A stretch of 64,000 nt of DNA from Diphasiastrum complanatum. Taxonomy: Eukaryota; Streptophyta; Lycopodiopsida; Lycopodiales; Lycopodiaceae. The DNA lies in assembly GCA_029204225.1 (NCBI GenBank), contig MU832228.1, positions 1 to 64,000 of the forward strand. Direction: 5' to 3'. Shown one piece after another: positions 10,785 through 21,591 of this stretch. Position 1 is the first letter of the stretch; every line of letters begins with the position of its first letter. The notes under the pieces are model-generated. The model was not told the origin of the DNA and ran no database searches. It saw only the letters and a program-made list of their open reading frames with translations. A program made the translations under genes and the position numbers.

Positions 10785-12071
10785 CTAGTTTGTCCTCTCT
10801 GACTGACCATCCGATTCAGGATGCTCTGATGACCCCAAACTTAGAGTGGTCTCTAATTTTTCAAAGACCACTTGCCAAAATTTGCCAGTGAACTTTGGAT
10901 CTCGATCACTAACAATGTCATTCGGCAAACCAAACAACCTGAACAACTTTTCCACGAAAAGCTGCGCAAGTTCTGAAGCTTTGACAGTTTGCTTGGTTGG
11001 TATGAACTGCGCCATTTTAGTTAACCTGTCAACTATTACCCAAATGGCATCATTTTGCTTCCCCGTCCGAGGTAGCCCAACCACAAAGTCCATGGAAATG
11101 CTTTCCCACTTTCTTTCGGGAATTTCCAAGAGCACTAACAAACCAGCCGCCTTAAGTCTTTCAGCTTTATTAACTTGGCATTGCGCACACTTGCGAACAT
11201 ATGCCTCCACTTGACTTTTTAAATTTGGCCAGTAAAAGTTCCTTTTTACTAAGTCAAGTGTCCTTTGAGCGCCACGGTGCCCTGCACACGGGCTGTCATG
11301 ACATTCACGCAGGATTTGGGCCCTTATATCATCATTTTCTGGCACACAAACCTTTCCATTCCGGAAAAGTAACCCATTCTTAATGGAATAGTATCTTTGT
11401 ATCTTGTCTTGAGGAGAAACCTTGAAATCCTGCATTCCAAGCTCATTACTAGATCTAGTAGAACCTGCCAGGACGTCTAGCCAAATACGACCGAAGTACC
11501 TATCGGTTTTACACAAATCTCTTAAGGACAGATACAACTCAGATTGGATCTCAGAAAAGCTTAACTGATTAACCTCTCCAATCCGGCTTAAGGCATCCGC
11601 GACACTATTAGAGGTACCCTTCCGGTACTCAATGTCATAATGAAATTCTTGGAGCATCTCTGACCATCTGGCCTTACGACCCCTAAGGTCGACCGCTTCG
11701 TTAATATACTTTAACACTTGATGATCAGTAACTATAGTAAACTGGGAGCCATACAAGTAATGTCTCCAAACTTTCAGGGCATTAATGACTGCAAAAAGTT
11801 CCTTGTCATAGGTGGAATACCGCCTTTGAGCAGGGTCCAACTTCTTGCTTTCAAAAGCTACCGGTCTACCATCCTGATATAGGACTGCGCCTATAGCATA
11901 GTCACTGGCATCCGTTTCAAGTACATAGGGCTTGTTAGGATCCACTGTGTGTAGAATAGGCGCTATAGTTACACAGTATTTGAGGTTCTCAAAACTCTGA
12001 TTCAACTCTTCAGTCCAGGTAACTGGAGGACTGACTGTGCCGGCTAACTCTTTGAGCCCCTCTGAGGACAT
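10785..12071 (-). pseudogene. Gy-B RNase H and integrase
   Basis: The frame starts in the RT connection region. RNase H motifs follow: DASDYAIGAVL, YDKELFAVINALK, TDHQVLKYI and ADALSR. The integrase has an intact HHCC zinc finger (HDSPCAGHRG ... CAQCQ), then core catalytic positions D in SISMDFVVGLP and D in VSDRDPKFTG. A terminal TAG interrupts just after DGQSERTN. Apart from that stop this is the best preserved part of the element. Confidence 0.88.
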
Positions 12072-12709
12072 TCGTCAAGGTTTTTAGGGATAGGCCATTC
12101 ACGTACTTGTCGGACTTTATTTGGGTCAATTTCCAAGCCATGGTCCGAAATAATGTGACCAAGGTATAACAACCTCTTCTGGAAGAACACACATTTGGAC
12201 TCCTTGGCAAAAAGCTTCTCCTGTCTAAGTAACTTTAAGACAGTCCTGAGATGCTCCTCCAAAGTCTTACTATAGATGAGAATATCATCTAAGTAGACTA
12301 TTACGAACTTTCCTAGATATGGACGAAGAAGATCGTTCATCATCTGCTGGAAAGTCGCTGAAGCATTTGTCAAGCCAAAAGGTAAAACCAGAAACTCATA
12401 ATGGCCGTACCTAGTTCTAAACCCGGTTTTTTCAATATCCTCAGTCTTTATGCCAATTTGATGATACCCTGATCTTAAATCGATTTTGGTGAAGTACTTT
12501 ACACCATGCAATCGATCAACCAGTTCATCCATTCGCGGCAAAGGATAACGGTTTTTAATCGTTAACTTATTCAACTTTTTAAAGTCCACATAAAGACGAG
12601 TACCTCCGTCTTTTTTATCAACAAGGAGCACAGGTGGCCCCCCAGGGAGATTTACTAGGCCTAACATGGCCCATCTTGAGGTAATTTTGCAGTTGCCTAT
12701 AAACCTCAT
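12044..12709 (-). pseudogene. Gy-B reverse transcriptase
   Basis: Ty3-type RT with LLVDKKDGG, DFKKLNKLT, KIDLRSGYHQI, the LPFGLTNASATFQ box and the catalytic YLDDILIYS. The frame begins downstream of a frameshift near 12630 that separates it from the protease frame. At its 3' end it overlaps, in another frame, the RNase H/integrase segment, showing a second frameshift near 12060. Confidence 0.88.
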
Positions 12710-13652
12710 CCTCCTCAGTGGTACTCATCCTATATGGATACAGTGATATAGGAGAACTAGCAGGAATCAGTTTAATACCATGGTCAACACCCCTAGAGGG
12801 GGAAAGACCCTCAGGAAGCTGTTCAGGAAAAACATCGTTAAATTCTTGTCTAAGTTTCCTAAAAATTTCAGCTTCCAGCGAATTTTCTTGTTTTAGGTTA
12901 TTAGACATTAATTCCATTTGGAGATTGTAAAATGGCAAACTACGTTCTTCATGGTAAGTAAAATCTTTTAACCAACATAAATAAGAACTGCAATCCACAA
13001 TATCCATACATTTAACAGTTTCCAAAGCAGAAAGCATATACAAAGTAGAAATATCAACATTTCCATTCAATTCTATGAGTGAGCCGTTATGTAAGAACGA
13101 CAAACTGTGAGTTACATAGTTTTTCTTCATAGACTCGTTCCTCTCATAGAACCACTCTTTACCAAGTATAACATCTACCCTATCTAGATTCATATGAAAG
13201 TCTAATTTATCCTTATAGGCTTGAATCTCTATTGGTAGACGTGGGACTATCCGGTCCCAAACTTGGCTTTCTGCTCCAGTTTCCAGCTTCACTATGTATC
13301 GGTGGTCACTTTGCCTTGTTTCCACCTTTAGCTTCTGCAACAAATTTGCGTTAATAAAATTATGTGTGGAACCATCGTCAAATAAAACAGTTACAGCTTG
13401 GCCACCCACAACCCCCTTCATCCGAATGAGGTCATGAGGGCCAAAAACAGCCGTATTAAAACAACAATGCTCACACACAGAATTACCAGCAAAGGAAAGA
13501 TCAACACTAGATATTCTAGAGTTACCTGGCGTCTTAAAAGATGCCCCTTTAGCTTTCCGTTTCTTTGGACAATCCTTCGCGACATGACCTGGTTCCATGC
13601 AATTAAAGCACAGATTGTCGCTTCTGGCTTTCATGACGGTTTCCTGGTCCAA
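12618..13652 (-). pseudogene. Gy-B nucleocapsid zinc knuckle, aspartic protease and RT linker
   Basis: A CCHC knuckle (CFNCMEPGHVAKDC) lies near the start. The protease follows, with VLFDDGSTHNFINANLLQK where the retropepsin active site is expected. The triad reads D-D-G instead of D-S/T-G, and the same D-D-G occurs in the old Gy-A copy. ILGKEWFYERN marks the protease C-terminal part. The frame then runs through a linker (FNDVFPEQLPEGLSPSRGVDH) to IRPSKSPWG-like text and breaks by frameshift. Confidence 0.85.
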
Positions 13653-14466
13653 GGTAGATCTTTTCTTCGATTTCCCTGAACCTGAAGCCCCTTCCTTTGC
13701 CTTATCTTTCGATTTGGAAAGAAAGGCCTCTTACCCTTTACGTCGGGCAAGACACCAATCTCAGGCTTAGCCATCGTACGAGTATCATCGTAGATTCTGG
13801 CGAAGCGAACAACATCCTCGAGGGTAACAGGCTGGTTCCTCCTGACCTCTAGCTGGTAGTCTCTTGGCAACCCCAGTATAAAATGCAACTTTACTAGCAA
13901 AGGATCTATTCTAGTTGCAAAACGAGAATAGACCTCTTGAAATTCTTGCAAATACTGATCAGGGGCCGGTTCCCCATATGGATTGTTGCATGCTGACGGT
14001 AAAATTCAAAATCATCAAGAATAGGAAGGAAGGCCGCCTTAAAGGCCTTACAGAAATCCTCCCAATTCCTAGGAACTTCAGACTTACCCCTTATATCTTG
14101 CCACCAGGTAAATGCTTTACCTCTCAGGTACATGACGGCGAGATTGATCTTGTTGTCCTCGGATGAATCATGCATGGAAAAGTGCGAATTCCATCGATCC
14201 AACCATTGCAAGACCGCCTCCGGGGTTCTATCCTTCTTTTCCCCAGCAAAAACTTCAGGAGTAAACAAGGGTTGACGCACCAATTGCCTTAGCTGCGTCA
14301 ATTCCTTGAGGTCTTGCTGATCCCGATTGTGCTTAGCTTGCATATCCACAATCTGTTGTTGTAGACTGTTAATAGCCAGCATCAAAGCATCAGGGTCTAA
14401 AACAGAGGCAGATATTGTAGCCTCATGAGCAGGGGACATAGGCTGTGTAGTAGGAATAGGCTCCAT
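13631..14466 (-). pseudogene. Gy-B gag, frameshifted
   Basis: An ATG at 14466 gives MEPIPTTQPMSPAHE and a coiled-coil-like segment (SLQQQIVDMQAKHNRDQQD). It continues into the Retrotrans_gag core: WLDRWNSHFSMHD, LRGKAFTWWQD, NWEDFCKAFKAAFLP. Near 13930 the frame shifts into 13631-13951 (LQEFQEVYSRFATRIDPL, FILGLPRDYQLEV). It shifts again near 13640 into the zinc knuckle frame. This is the structural capsid protein of the virus-like particle. Confidence 0.85.
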
Positions 14467-15259
14467 TTTTACAGAGAGAAGAGAGGTGAATTAAGAAGAG
14501 AAGATAGAAGAGAATCAAAAGTTACTCAAGAAAGGTAGATACAAGACTACTCTTGCTGTCTCTTCACAAACCAAATGGTATTGTCCTCACAAACAGATGC
14601 ATGGAAGAGGCATACCTCCCTCTTCATGCTATCCTAAATAACTGCCAAGTGGCCTTGCCTTGCCACCTAGCCCCTCAGCCTTCTGGCCTTCACCTAGCAA
14701 TCTGCCAGGTGGCCTATAACCCCCCCCTCCCCCATAAATTTAGTTAAATTCTTGAAACTGTCCATCGCTGATTGACAGGGACAGGTAGAAGACAATCAAG
14801 TTAAATTTTCAGGGAGGGCCCCGATTTCCTCATCTCAGGATCTGAAACACATTGCAACAGCAGGGCGCTGCCAGCTGCCACCTCACCTGGCGCAAAAGAT
14901 GCCACGTGGCAGATTTCTCAACATTTTTTTGATCGTTCTCGCTGGTCAAACAGCGATGTAAAACTTCCTGATTGTTATTCGCTGAGGAGGGCCCATCGCG
15001 ACCCAAAAAACCACAGTTCTGGAGCGGAAGAGGGGCCGCCACCTGTCCCACCTTGGACAGTGCCACGTAGCAGGTCCTTTTTAGGGCCCCTTCCACTTTT
15101 TTGAGACTTTCTACTTGAAATTTACAAAAAAAACAGCGGGAAGAAGAATAGGAAAACACGCATAAAAAATGCGTTTTAAACCCGAATTGAAATCCGTCAA
15201 GAGCGACGAAAGTTACAAGAAATCTACTACGGATCAACGCACCTGCTTTCAGTATGCAG
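14467..15259 (-). other. Gy-B leader between PBS and gag
   Basis: About 800 bp without coding signal, presumably the packaged untranslated leader. The open frame at 14830-15285 crosses the PBS and LTR edge and is not a gene. Confidence 0.6.
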
Positions 15260-15273
15260 TGGCTCTGATACCA
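15260..15273 (-). promoter_or_regulatory. Gy-B primer binding site (initiator Met tRNA)
   Basis: Minus-strand TGGTATCAGAGCCA, two bases from the 5' LTR. It is complementary to the 3' end of plant initiator Met tRNA. Confidence 0.92.
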
Positions 15274-15275
15274 TA

Positions 15276-15675
15276 TGTTACACACTCACTTATTGCAAAC
15301 CTCCTGGTACCGGTTAACCACAAGAGACCGAACGATTCACGTTCCACCCCGCCTTAGGACCTAATCCGGGTCCACCCTCTGTGCCCTGGCCTATGACCTT
15401 ATCAAGCTGGATCCGACCTCCATCCCAGACGGCGTCCCATACCACCGCCCAGGCTCTCAGCCATCTCCTGCCTCATGCTAGCAATACATCCTGGCAAATG
15501 AGTCCTCCTCCCCTTGTATACCTCCAAGGAGAGAGAGACTCCAAGCCATGTGCACTCCTGGATCATGACACGTGGCAACCATGCAGGTTCACGAGTCACC
15601 GGTCAAGTCTACAGGCCCAGTCATCCTCTGGTCTCAAGTTTGGGTTTGGGACCCAAGGAAGTTGGGTCCCTAACA
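15276..15675 (-). repeat. Gy-B 5' LTR
   Basis: 400 bp, TG...CA. It lacks a 47-bp block present in the other LTR around 9800-9845 and has an extra 10 bp near 15335. Confidence 0.93.
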
Positions 15676-15806
15676 GGCTTACTAGGCCTTACATTGCCCA
15701 TCTTAAGGTAATTTTTCAGTTGCCTTTAAACCTCATCGTCTTTAGTAGTACTCAGACAAAAATACAGGCAAGCTACTAGGAAGAAGTCTAATACCATGGT
15801 CGACTC
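15676..15806 (-). pseudogene. Gy-A internal fragment between the Gy-B and Co-C insertions
   Basis: It continues the Gy-A pol linker (compare Gy-B 12650-12790) from the duplicated GGCTT to GACTC at 15802-15806, which is the Co-C target site. The frame is broken. Confidence 0.85.
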
Positions 15807-16119
15807 TGTAGGAATCCTGAATCAAGACTATTCATTGACACAAAGTATTCTCAAAGAGAAGAGAGAGATGGTTAGATGACCCTCTTGTAGAAACTTGTGG
15901 ACAGCCAATATGAATAGTAGATTGCTTAACAAAAGTGTGTCTCATACAAATGAATGGCTACATATAAGTAGTCCAAGATGGCTATCTACCTTCATGACTG
16001 TTGGCTGTCCAATAACTTGACAAATGGCTATCTAGCTACCATAAGTTACATAAAATAATTAAGTACCCCAAATAACAAGTTAGGCACTTAATTCACATGT
16101 ATAGGCCCCTAGTGGACCC
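15807..16119 (-). repeat. Co-C 3' LTR, outer part
   Basis: It begins TGTAGGAATCC and is interrupted at GACCC (16115-16119) by Co-E. The remaining part is at 20187-20329. Confidence 0.92.
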
Positions 16120-16523
16120 TGTTAGGAATTAATGGATAATTTATTGTAGAGGCCAGCCTGCGTGCTAGAAGGCCTATTTCTATTTTTAGTATAGGTACTA
16201 TCTATTTTTAGTATAGGTACCTAAGTTAGTACCAATTTTGCTAGAATAGTATAGATATCTATTTTAACCAAGTTAGCATAGATTTCTATTGTTAAGACTT
16301 CATAATTAGCATTTCAATTGCTATTGTAGAAGGATAGCTTTTGCTTTTCGTTGTGAACAGCCTCTATAAGAGTAGATGGGCGCCCACCTCCATTGTTATC
16401 TCAGTTTCCAGCTTATGAAGCATAGCTTCTTGCAGTCTCTCTTCTTCAGCTTGTGGTTGATGTTTTGTGTGAGTACTAATAAGATTAGTCTACTCCGATT
16501 AGAGAATCTCTTCGATTCTAACA
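16120..16523 (+). repeat. Co-E 5' LTR
   Basis: 404 bp, TGTTAGGAATT to GATTCTAACA. It contains a tandem TTTTTAGTATAGGTAC-type duplication near 16190-16230. Confidence 0.95.
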
Positions 16524-16535
16524 TGGTATCAGAGC
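16524..16535 (+). promoter_or_regulatory. Co-E primer binding site (initiator Met tRNA)
   Basis: TGGTATCAGAGC directly abuts the 5' LTR. Confidence 0.93.
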
Positions 16536-16559
16536 CATCTCGTTAAGATTGGGATCTAC

Positions 16560-17180
16560 AGAAGGAAGGAGAAGATCAGCGCTGCAGGTTTACTGGTGGA
16601 GGTCTCATCTAGTGGACGTGCTATTTGGTGAAGGTTGTATCTGGTGGAGGCGTCATCCTGTGCAGGTTTTCTGGTGGAGGTCACATCTGGCGCAGGTAGC
16701 TTCTGGACAGGCAGCACTATCAGACAGGCAGATCTGAGGGAGGCAACATCGAGGACAGCAAAACAGGTATTTTCTTGTGCAGGTTTTATGTGGTGCAGGT
16801 TCATCTGAAGGTGGCAGCAGCAACCAGAAGGCAGTACCTGAGGCAGCAGCAATCAGGACAGGTGTTCCTGAGGGCGGCAGCAGCTGGAGAAGGCAGTACC
16901 TGAGTAGGTAATATCTGGACAGGCAGTACCTGAGGAAACAGCGTCCAGGACAGGTTTTCCTGAGGGCGGCGGCAGCTAGGGAAGGTGGTATCCAGACAGG
17001 CAGTGATCAGATTTCTGCGTGCAGGCAGAACTGAGGAAGGCAGTATCTGGGACAAGCAGAAACCAGATAGACAAGATCTGGACAGGTATTATCTGTCTCA
17101 AAAATTGTTGCATGCATTATCTGGACAGGTGATATCCAGGGAAGACAACAATTGGACAGGTATTATCTAAGGAAGATATT
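16560..17180 (+). repeat. degenerate tandem repeats in the Co-E leader
   Basis: About 600 bp between PBS and gag built from variants of CAGGTTTTCTGGTGGAGG and GGACAGGCAGTACCTGAGG. GGCAGTACCTGAG occurs three times between about 16830 and 16940. The unit length drifts. No ORF of interest is present. Confidence 0.75.
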
Positions 17181-17233
17181 GTTGCATGCAAGTATATTCT
17201 TAGTAAAAAGCCCGTCATTTTTGTACGACAAAG

Positions 17234-18163
17234 ATGGGGAGTCTGAATGAATCTGTTCTTCCAAAATCAAGCAAGTTAGATGGATCTAACTACAGCTTGT
17301 GGAAGTTGAAACTTCAGAATATACTTCAAGACAAAGATTATTGAGAAACTGTCATGGGACAAGAGGTGATGGCTCACGGTCTCAATGATCAAGATAGAAG
17401 GGCATTTGAGAAGCGGGTGCAACGTGCGCATCCTATCATCAACTTATCCGTGAAGGATAAGGTTATTCCTCTGATCAGGAATGCAGTTGGGCCTAAGGAT
17501 GCATGGGATATCCTTAAGAACACATATGAAACGGTAAGTAAGTCTCGAGCATTGTTCTTGAACAATAAGCTTCATACCTTGAAAATGGAATTAGAAGAAT
17601 CCATTACAGATTTTATTACCAGAGTGAAGGATCTAAGAGATCAGTTGTCTTCTATAGGGGAAATTGTACTTGATAATACTCTAGTACAAATTGTTTTGAA
17701 TAGCTTACCATTACAATATCAGAACTTTGTTATGACAATAAGTTTGAGGGAGAGATCGCCGACATTTGACGAGCTCAATGGTTTGATACTTCAAGAGGAA
17801 TTACGAAGACAAAACTTCATGTCTAGGGAAGACTTCAAGGAACTGGGATTCTTTTCCAAGAATCAAGGTAAGAAAGGCAAAAAGGATCAGAAGCAAGAAG
17901 GGAAGGACAATACGGAAAAAGGAGACAATTCCAAATCTAATCCAAAGAGAAATGGCAATTGTAATTTTTGTGGCAAGTATGGTCATTTTGCGTTTGAGTG
18001 CAGGAAAAAGAAGGCTATCCAAAACAGAAGAAGCAGTCAGGCAACTTCATTGAAGACGAAGACAAAAGTGAAGCTGTGGGATGCTACGAGTTATTCTCAG
18101 CTTCAACATCAGAGATCTCTGAAGACTGTTGGTATATTGATTCTGGAGCAACGCAACATATGA
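17234..18163 (+). pseudogene. Co-E gag
   Basis: The start ATG at 17234 gives MGSLNESVLPKSSKLDGSNY, the usual copia gag opening with the LDGSNYSLWK motif. A TGA at 17342-17344 interrupts at codon 37. The frame then stays open through the UBN2-type gag core (AWDILKNTYET, LKMELEESITDFITRVKDL, LNSLPLQYQNFV) to a complete CCHC zinc knuckle CNFCGKYGHFAFEC at about 17960-18000. It leaves frame near 18020. This is capsid/nucleocapsid of the virus-like particle. Confidence 0.9.
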
Positions 18164-18294
18164 CACCACATCGTGAGTGGTTCACACAGTTTGATGACAC
18201 TGGTGTAAATTCACATGTCAAGCTTGGAGACAATTCTTCTTACAATATCAAAGGTAGAGGTACAGTGAGAGTACATTACCTTCAGGGAATATAG
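17998..18294 (+). pseudogene. Co-E aspartic protease segment
   Basis: Frameshifted relative to gag. It carries the copia protease active site CWYIDSGATQHMT with canonical D-S-G. A stop follows at 18294, and decayed pre-integrase text continues (NVLYVPGLKKNLLSVS in another frame). Confidence 0.85.
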
Positions 18295-18687
18295 GAGAAA
18301 TTAAGAATGTTCTCTATGTTCCAGGTTTAAAGAAGAATTTACTTTCAGTTTCTGCTATCACTAAGCAAAATATGAAAGTTGAGTTTGATGATCAAAAGTG
18401 TCTCGTCAAAGATGCAAAGACTACAAAGTTGTGGCCACAGGATCTTTGGAAGGTCGACTTTACAAACTTGATGCATCTACACCGGATCATCAGGTTTGTG
18501 CAGCTTCTGATAGCATGTACCTAATATTGTATCTTCAGGAAAAATTTGTGAAGGATGTGTTGCAAGCATCATCGGTATGCAGTTTCCCAAGGGTGGAGCA
18601 TATAGAGCCACGGAGATCTTGGAGCTTGTTCATATAGATTTATGTGGTCCTATGTAGACTCGGTCTATAGGGAGAGCATCCTACTTC

Positions 18688-19392
18688 ATGATATTTGTGG
18701 ATGATTTTTCAAGGAAGGTATGGATATACTTGCTTAAGTATAAGAGTCAAGCTTTTAAGTTCTTTACTCAGTTCAAATCACTTGTTGAGAAGCAGACAGG
18801 AAAGCAAATCAAGATTCTACGTTCAAATAAGGGAAGTGAGTTCATATCTACAGAGTTCCAGGAATTCTGCAAAGGACATGGAATCAAGAGACAATTTGCT
18901 TCGACTGATACACCACAGCATAATGGAGTAGCAGAGAGAAAGAACAGGTCTATTGTGGAGAGTGCTCGAAGCATGCTACGAGGCAAGAACCTCAAGAATC
19001 ATTTGTGGGGCGAAGCAGTTAGTACAGCAGTTTACATACTTAACAGAAGTCCTACAAAAGCTGTTCTAAATCGAACTCCAGAAGAAGCTTTCACAGGTAT
19101 AAAACCTAAAGTGGTCATCTACGAGTTTTTGATTGCAAAGCATATGCTCATATTCCTAAAAAGACTTGATTCAAAGGCAATTAAGTGTTTATTCTTCGGT
19201 TATGATGAGGAAGAGAAGGCATATCGCCTTTATAATCTTACCAGTAAGAAGGTGATTATGAGCAGGGATGTTGTGTTTGAGGAAAGTGAGTCTTCTAACC
19301 TAGAAGATCATGAGGAGGATGTATTTTCTCCTACAACAAAAACTTCTATTATAGATGATGTTCAGGAACATACAAGACCCAGGTCCATGTGA
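18688..19392 (+). pseudogene. Co-E integrase core, catalytic Asp replaced
   Basis: The rve integrase core has MIFVDDFSRKVWIYLLK, then LRSNKGSEFIS where copia integrases have Asp before the (N/K)G(G/S)E motif. Here the residue is Asn, so the D,D-35-E triad lacks its second acid. The Glu in GVAERKNRS is present. The C-terminal region (LFFGYDEEEKAYRLYN, KKVIMSRDVVFEE) is intact. The N-terminal zinc finger part is lost. Confidence 0.88.
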
Positions 19393-19773
19393 TACAGCTT
19401 CTACACAAGTTATACCAAGGGCGTGTACACAGGTGGATCTTGATAAACGGAAGGAAAGGTCAAGAGTATTTGATACATATTCTCCTTCTACGTCACCTAC
19501 AAAGAAGTTACCAAGATGGTATTTTGAGACTACAAAAGATAGTCAAATGTTGGATGAGGGAGAATCGAGTCAACGAGGAGCTAAGAGATTGACACGGTCA
19601 AGTGGACACTATCATGAAGATGAAGAAACGCATTATGCATTTATGGCTTCAGTTTGGATTCAAAGGATCCTTTATTTTATAGAACCAAGTTTAAGCTTAA
19701 TGGTTATATTGAGCCAGATTAGTAACCAAAGGACTTGGTTGTGATTGATAATTAATTATCCATTAAGGGGGAG
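19393..19773 (+). pseudogene. Co-E collapsed RT/RNase H remnant and polypurine tract
   Basis: Linker text (THYAFMASV) passes within about 100 bases to RT N-terminal crumbs (RTKFKLNGYIE) and then to the very end of RNase H. Nearly all RT and RNase H is deleted. ATTAAGGGGGAG (19762-19773) is the polypurine tract. ATT AAG GGG GAG reads into the LTR as IKGEC-stop. Confidence 0.85.
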
Positions 19774-20181
19774 TGTTAGGAATTAATGGATAATTTATTG
19801 TAGAGGCCAGCCTGCGTGCTAGAAGGCCTATTTCTATTTTTAGTATAGGTACTATCTATTTTTAGTATAGGTACCTAAGTTAGTACCAATTTTGCTAGAA
19901 TAGTATAGATATCTATTTTAACCAAGTTAGCATAGATTTCTATTGTTAGGACTTCATAATTAGCATTTCAATTGCTATTGTAGAAGGATAGCTTTTGCTT
20001 TTCATTGTGAACAGCCTCTATAAGAGTAGATGGGCGCCCACCTCCATTGTTATCTCAGTTTCCAGATTATGAAGCATAGCTTCGTGCAGTCTCTCTTCTT
20101 CAGCTTGTGGTTGATGTTTTGTGTGAGTACTAATAAATAAGATTAGTCTACTCCGATTAGAGAATCTCTTCGATTCTAACA
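19774..20181 (+). repeat. Co-E 3' LTR
   Basis: 408 bp, about 99% identical to the 5' LTR by eye; one extra AATA near 20140. Confidence 0.95.
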
Positions 20182-20186
20182 GACCC

Positions 20187-20329
20187 ACGAGTCCCTACAA
20201 GTTAGTTAGCCAGTTAGTTTCATACTAACTTGGGCCTAAAATATAAATGACCATGGTTACACAGATCTTGACCTTTTGGGTCATAGTAACCTGTGGCTTT
20301 CTACATCATTTACATTTATTATTCTAACA
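20187..20329 (-). repeat. Co-C 3' LTR, inner part
   Basis: It resumes after the duplicated GACCC and ends ATTCTAACA. Compare the right LTR end at 25130-25267. A 13-bp insertion (GTTAGCCAGTTAG type) is present here. Confidence 0.9.
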
Positions 20330-20340
20330 ACCTCCTTAAA
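20330..20340 (-). promoter_or_regulatory. Co-C polypurine tract
   Basis: Minus-strand TTTAAGGAGGT next to the 3' LTR. Confidence 0.65.
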
Positions 20341-20359
20341 TGAAAATGACATGTATTCA

Positions 20360-20728
20360 CTAAGTAAGAAAATCAGCATGTTGCTTTAAATTTAAAGCTT
20401 CACAAAGAGCTTTAAATCGAACTCTAGGCAATGACTTCGTGAACACATCTGCAATATTATCCTCCGTGGGACAATATTCAAGCGTGATGTCGCCGTTATG
20501 AAGCTTCTCCCGAACAAAGTGATCGACAAGTAGTTGTCTCAGCCATATACACTCCGTAGTGGCTGAAAACGTTGCTCTATATTCTGCTTCACTTGAGGAT
20601 GTAGCAACGGTGGGCTGCTTCTTGCTTAACCAAGAAACTGCAGATTTTCCAATGAAAAAGCAATGACCACTAGTAGAGCGTCTAGTGTCTTGATCTCCAC
20701 CCCAATCCGAGTCACAAAAACCAGCCAA
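20360..20728 (-). pseudogene. Co-C RNase H
   Basis: Copia RNase H with GFCDSDWGGDQDTRRSTSG, SWLSKKQPTVATSSSEAEY and the end PTEDNIADVFTKSLP. Between LRQLLVD and HFVREKL the usual stretch of about 30 residues (DNQS ... NP-H-RTKHI) is deleted without shifting frame. The end of the polyprotein is present. Confidence 0.88.
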
Positions 20729-21591
20729 GCATGCATGAATTGACTCATGAGGGAAACACTATAAGATATGTCTGGTCTTGAGTTGCATAAGTAAATGAGA
20801 CTTCCAACCGCTTGACAATATAGTGTAGTATCAAATGGTTCACGACCACTTTGATTACTTAACTTCAGGCCCGTCTCAATTGGTGTAGCAACCGGCTTGC
20901 AATCTTCCATTTTGAAACGCTTCAAAATCTGCTTAATGTACCGTTGTTGGGTAATGAAGATTCCAGCCTTTCCTTGCAAAAACTCAAGACCAAGGTAAAA
21001 ATGCAATTGGCCTAAATCTGATGTATCATAAACTGAAGCAAGATCAGATTTTAAGGCTGCAATATATTGTTCATTACTACCCGTAATGATAATATCATCA
21101 ACATATAGCAAAATGATGATGATAAACTCAGATGTATGCATGACATAAAGCGTAGATTCACTAGGACTGTTAGAAAACCCACGATCACAAAAGTATGTGT
21201 GTATCTTTTGATACCACATCCTTGGGGCTTGTTTTAGTCCATAGAGAGCCTTCTTGAGAAGACACACTTTGTCTTCTTGACCTGCAACCAAAAAACCAGC
21301 AAGTTGCTGAAGGTAAACTTCCACTTTAAGATCACCATTAAGGAAGGCTGTTTTTATGTCAAGTTGGTGCATACGCCAACCATGAAGGGCAGCCAAAGCA
21401 GTGACTATCCTTACGGTAGTTATTCGTGCGGTAGGTGCAAAAGTTTCCTCATAATCACTGCCCTCCTTTTGCGCATAACCTTTGGCAACAAGTCTTGCCT
21501 TGTACCTTTCAACAGTACCATCGGACTTGTACTTTGATCTTATAAACCCATTTACAGCCAATTGCTTTCTTTCCATGTGGAAGATCAACAA
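20626..21591 (-). pseudogene. Co-C reverse transcriptase
   Basis: Copia RT (RVT_2): [53 protein letters not shown] and the catalytic LLYVDDIIITG are all present. DLGQLHFYLGLEF and the thumb (MEDCKPVATPIETGLKL) follow. The frame continues into PDISYSVSLMSQFMHAW and then shifts into the RNase H frame near 20700. Confidence 0.9.

Larger units (their letters stand above)
9583..15675 (-). mobile_element. Gy-B: complete Ty3/gypsy chromovirus-type LTR retrotransposon
   Basis: A 6,093-bp element with two LTRs, a Met-tRNA PBS, the order gag-protease-RT-RNase H-integrase-chromodomain, and a polypurine tract. The perfect 5-bp target duplication GGCTT lies at 9578-9582 and 15676-15680. It inserted into the RT/linker region of an older copy of its own family (Gy-A). 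The coding region is broken by several frameshifts and one in-frame stop, so it is not autonomous now. LTRs differ by about 13 substitutions in about 390 aligned bases, plus a 47-bp deletion and a 10-bp insertion. Confidence 0.93.
16120..20181 (+). mobile_element. Co-E: young non-autonomous Ty1/copia element
   Basis: 4,062 bp with GACCC target duplication (16115-16119, 20182-20186), inserted in the Co-C 3' LTR in the opposite orientation. Its LTRs differ by only about 4 substitutions and a 4-bp insertion over 404 bases, so this is the youngest insertion in the stack. It has PBS, long repetitive leader, gag, protease and integrase, but almost all of RT and RNase H is missing. Short remnants such as RTKFKLNGYIE and the final IKGEC-stop remain. 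Gag has a stop at codon 37, and the integrase has Asn at the second catalytic position. Confidence 0.93.
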
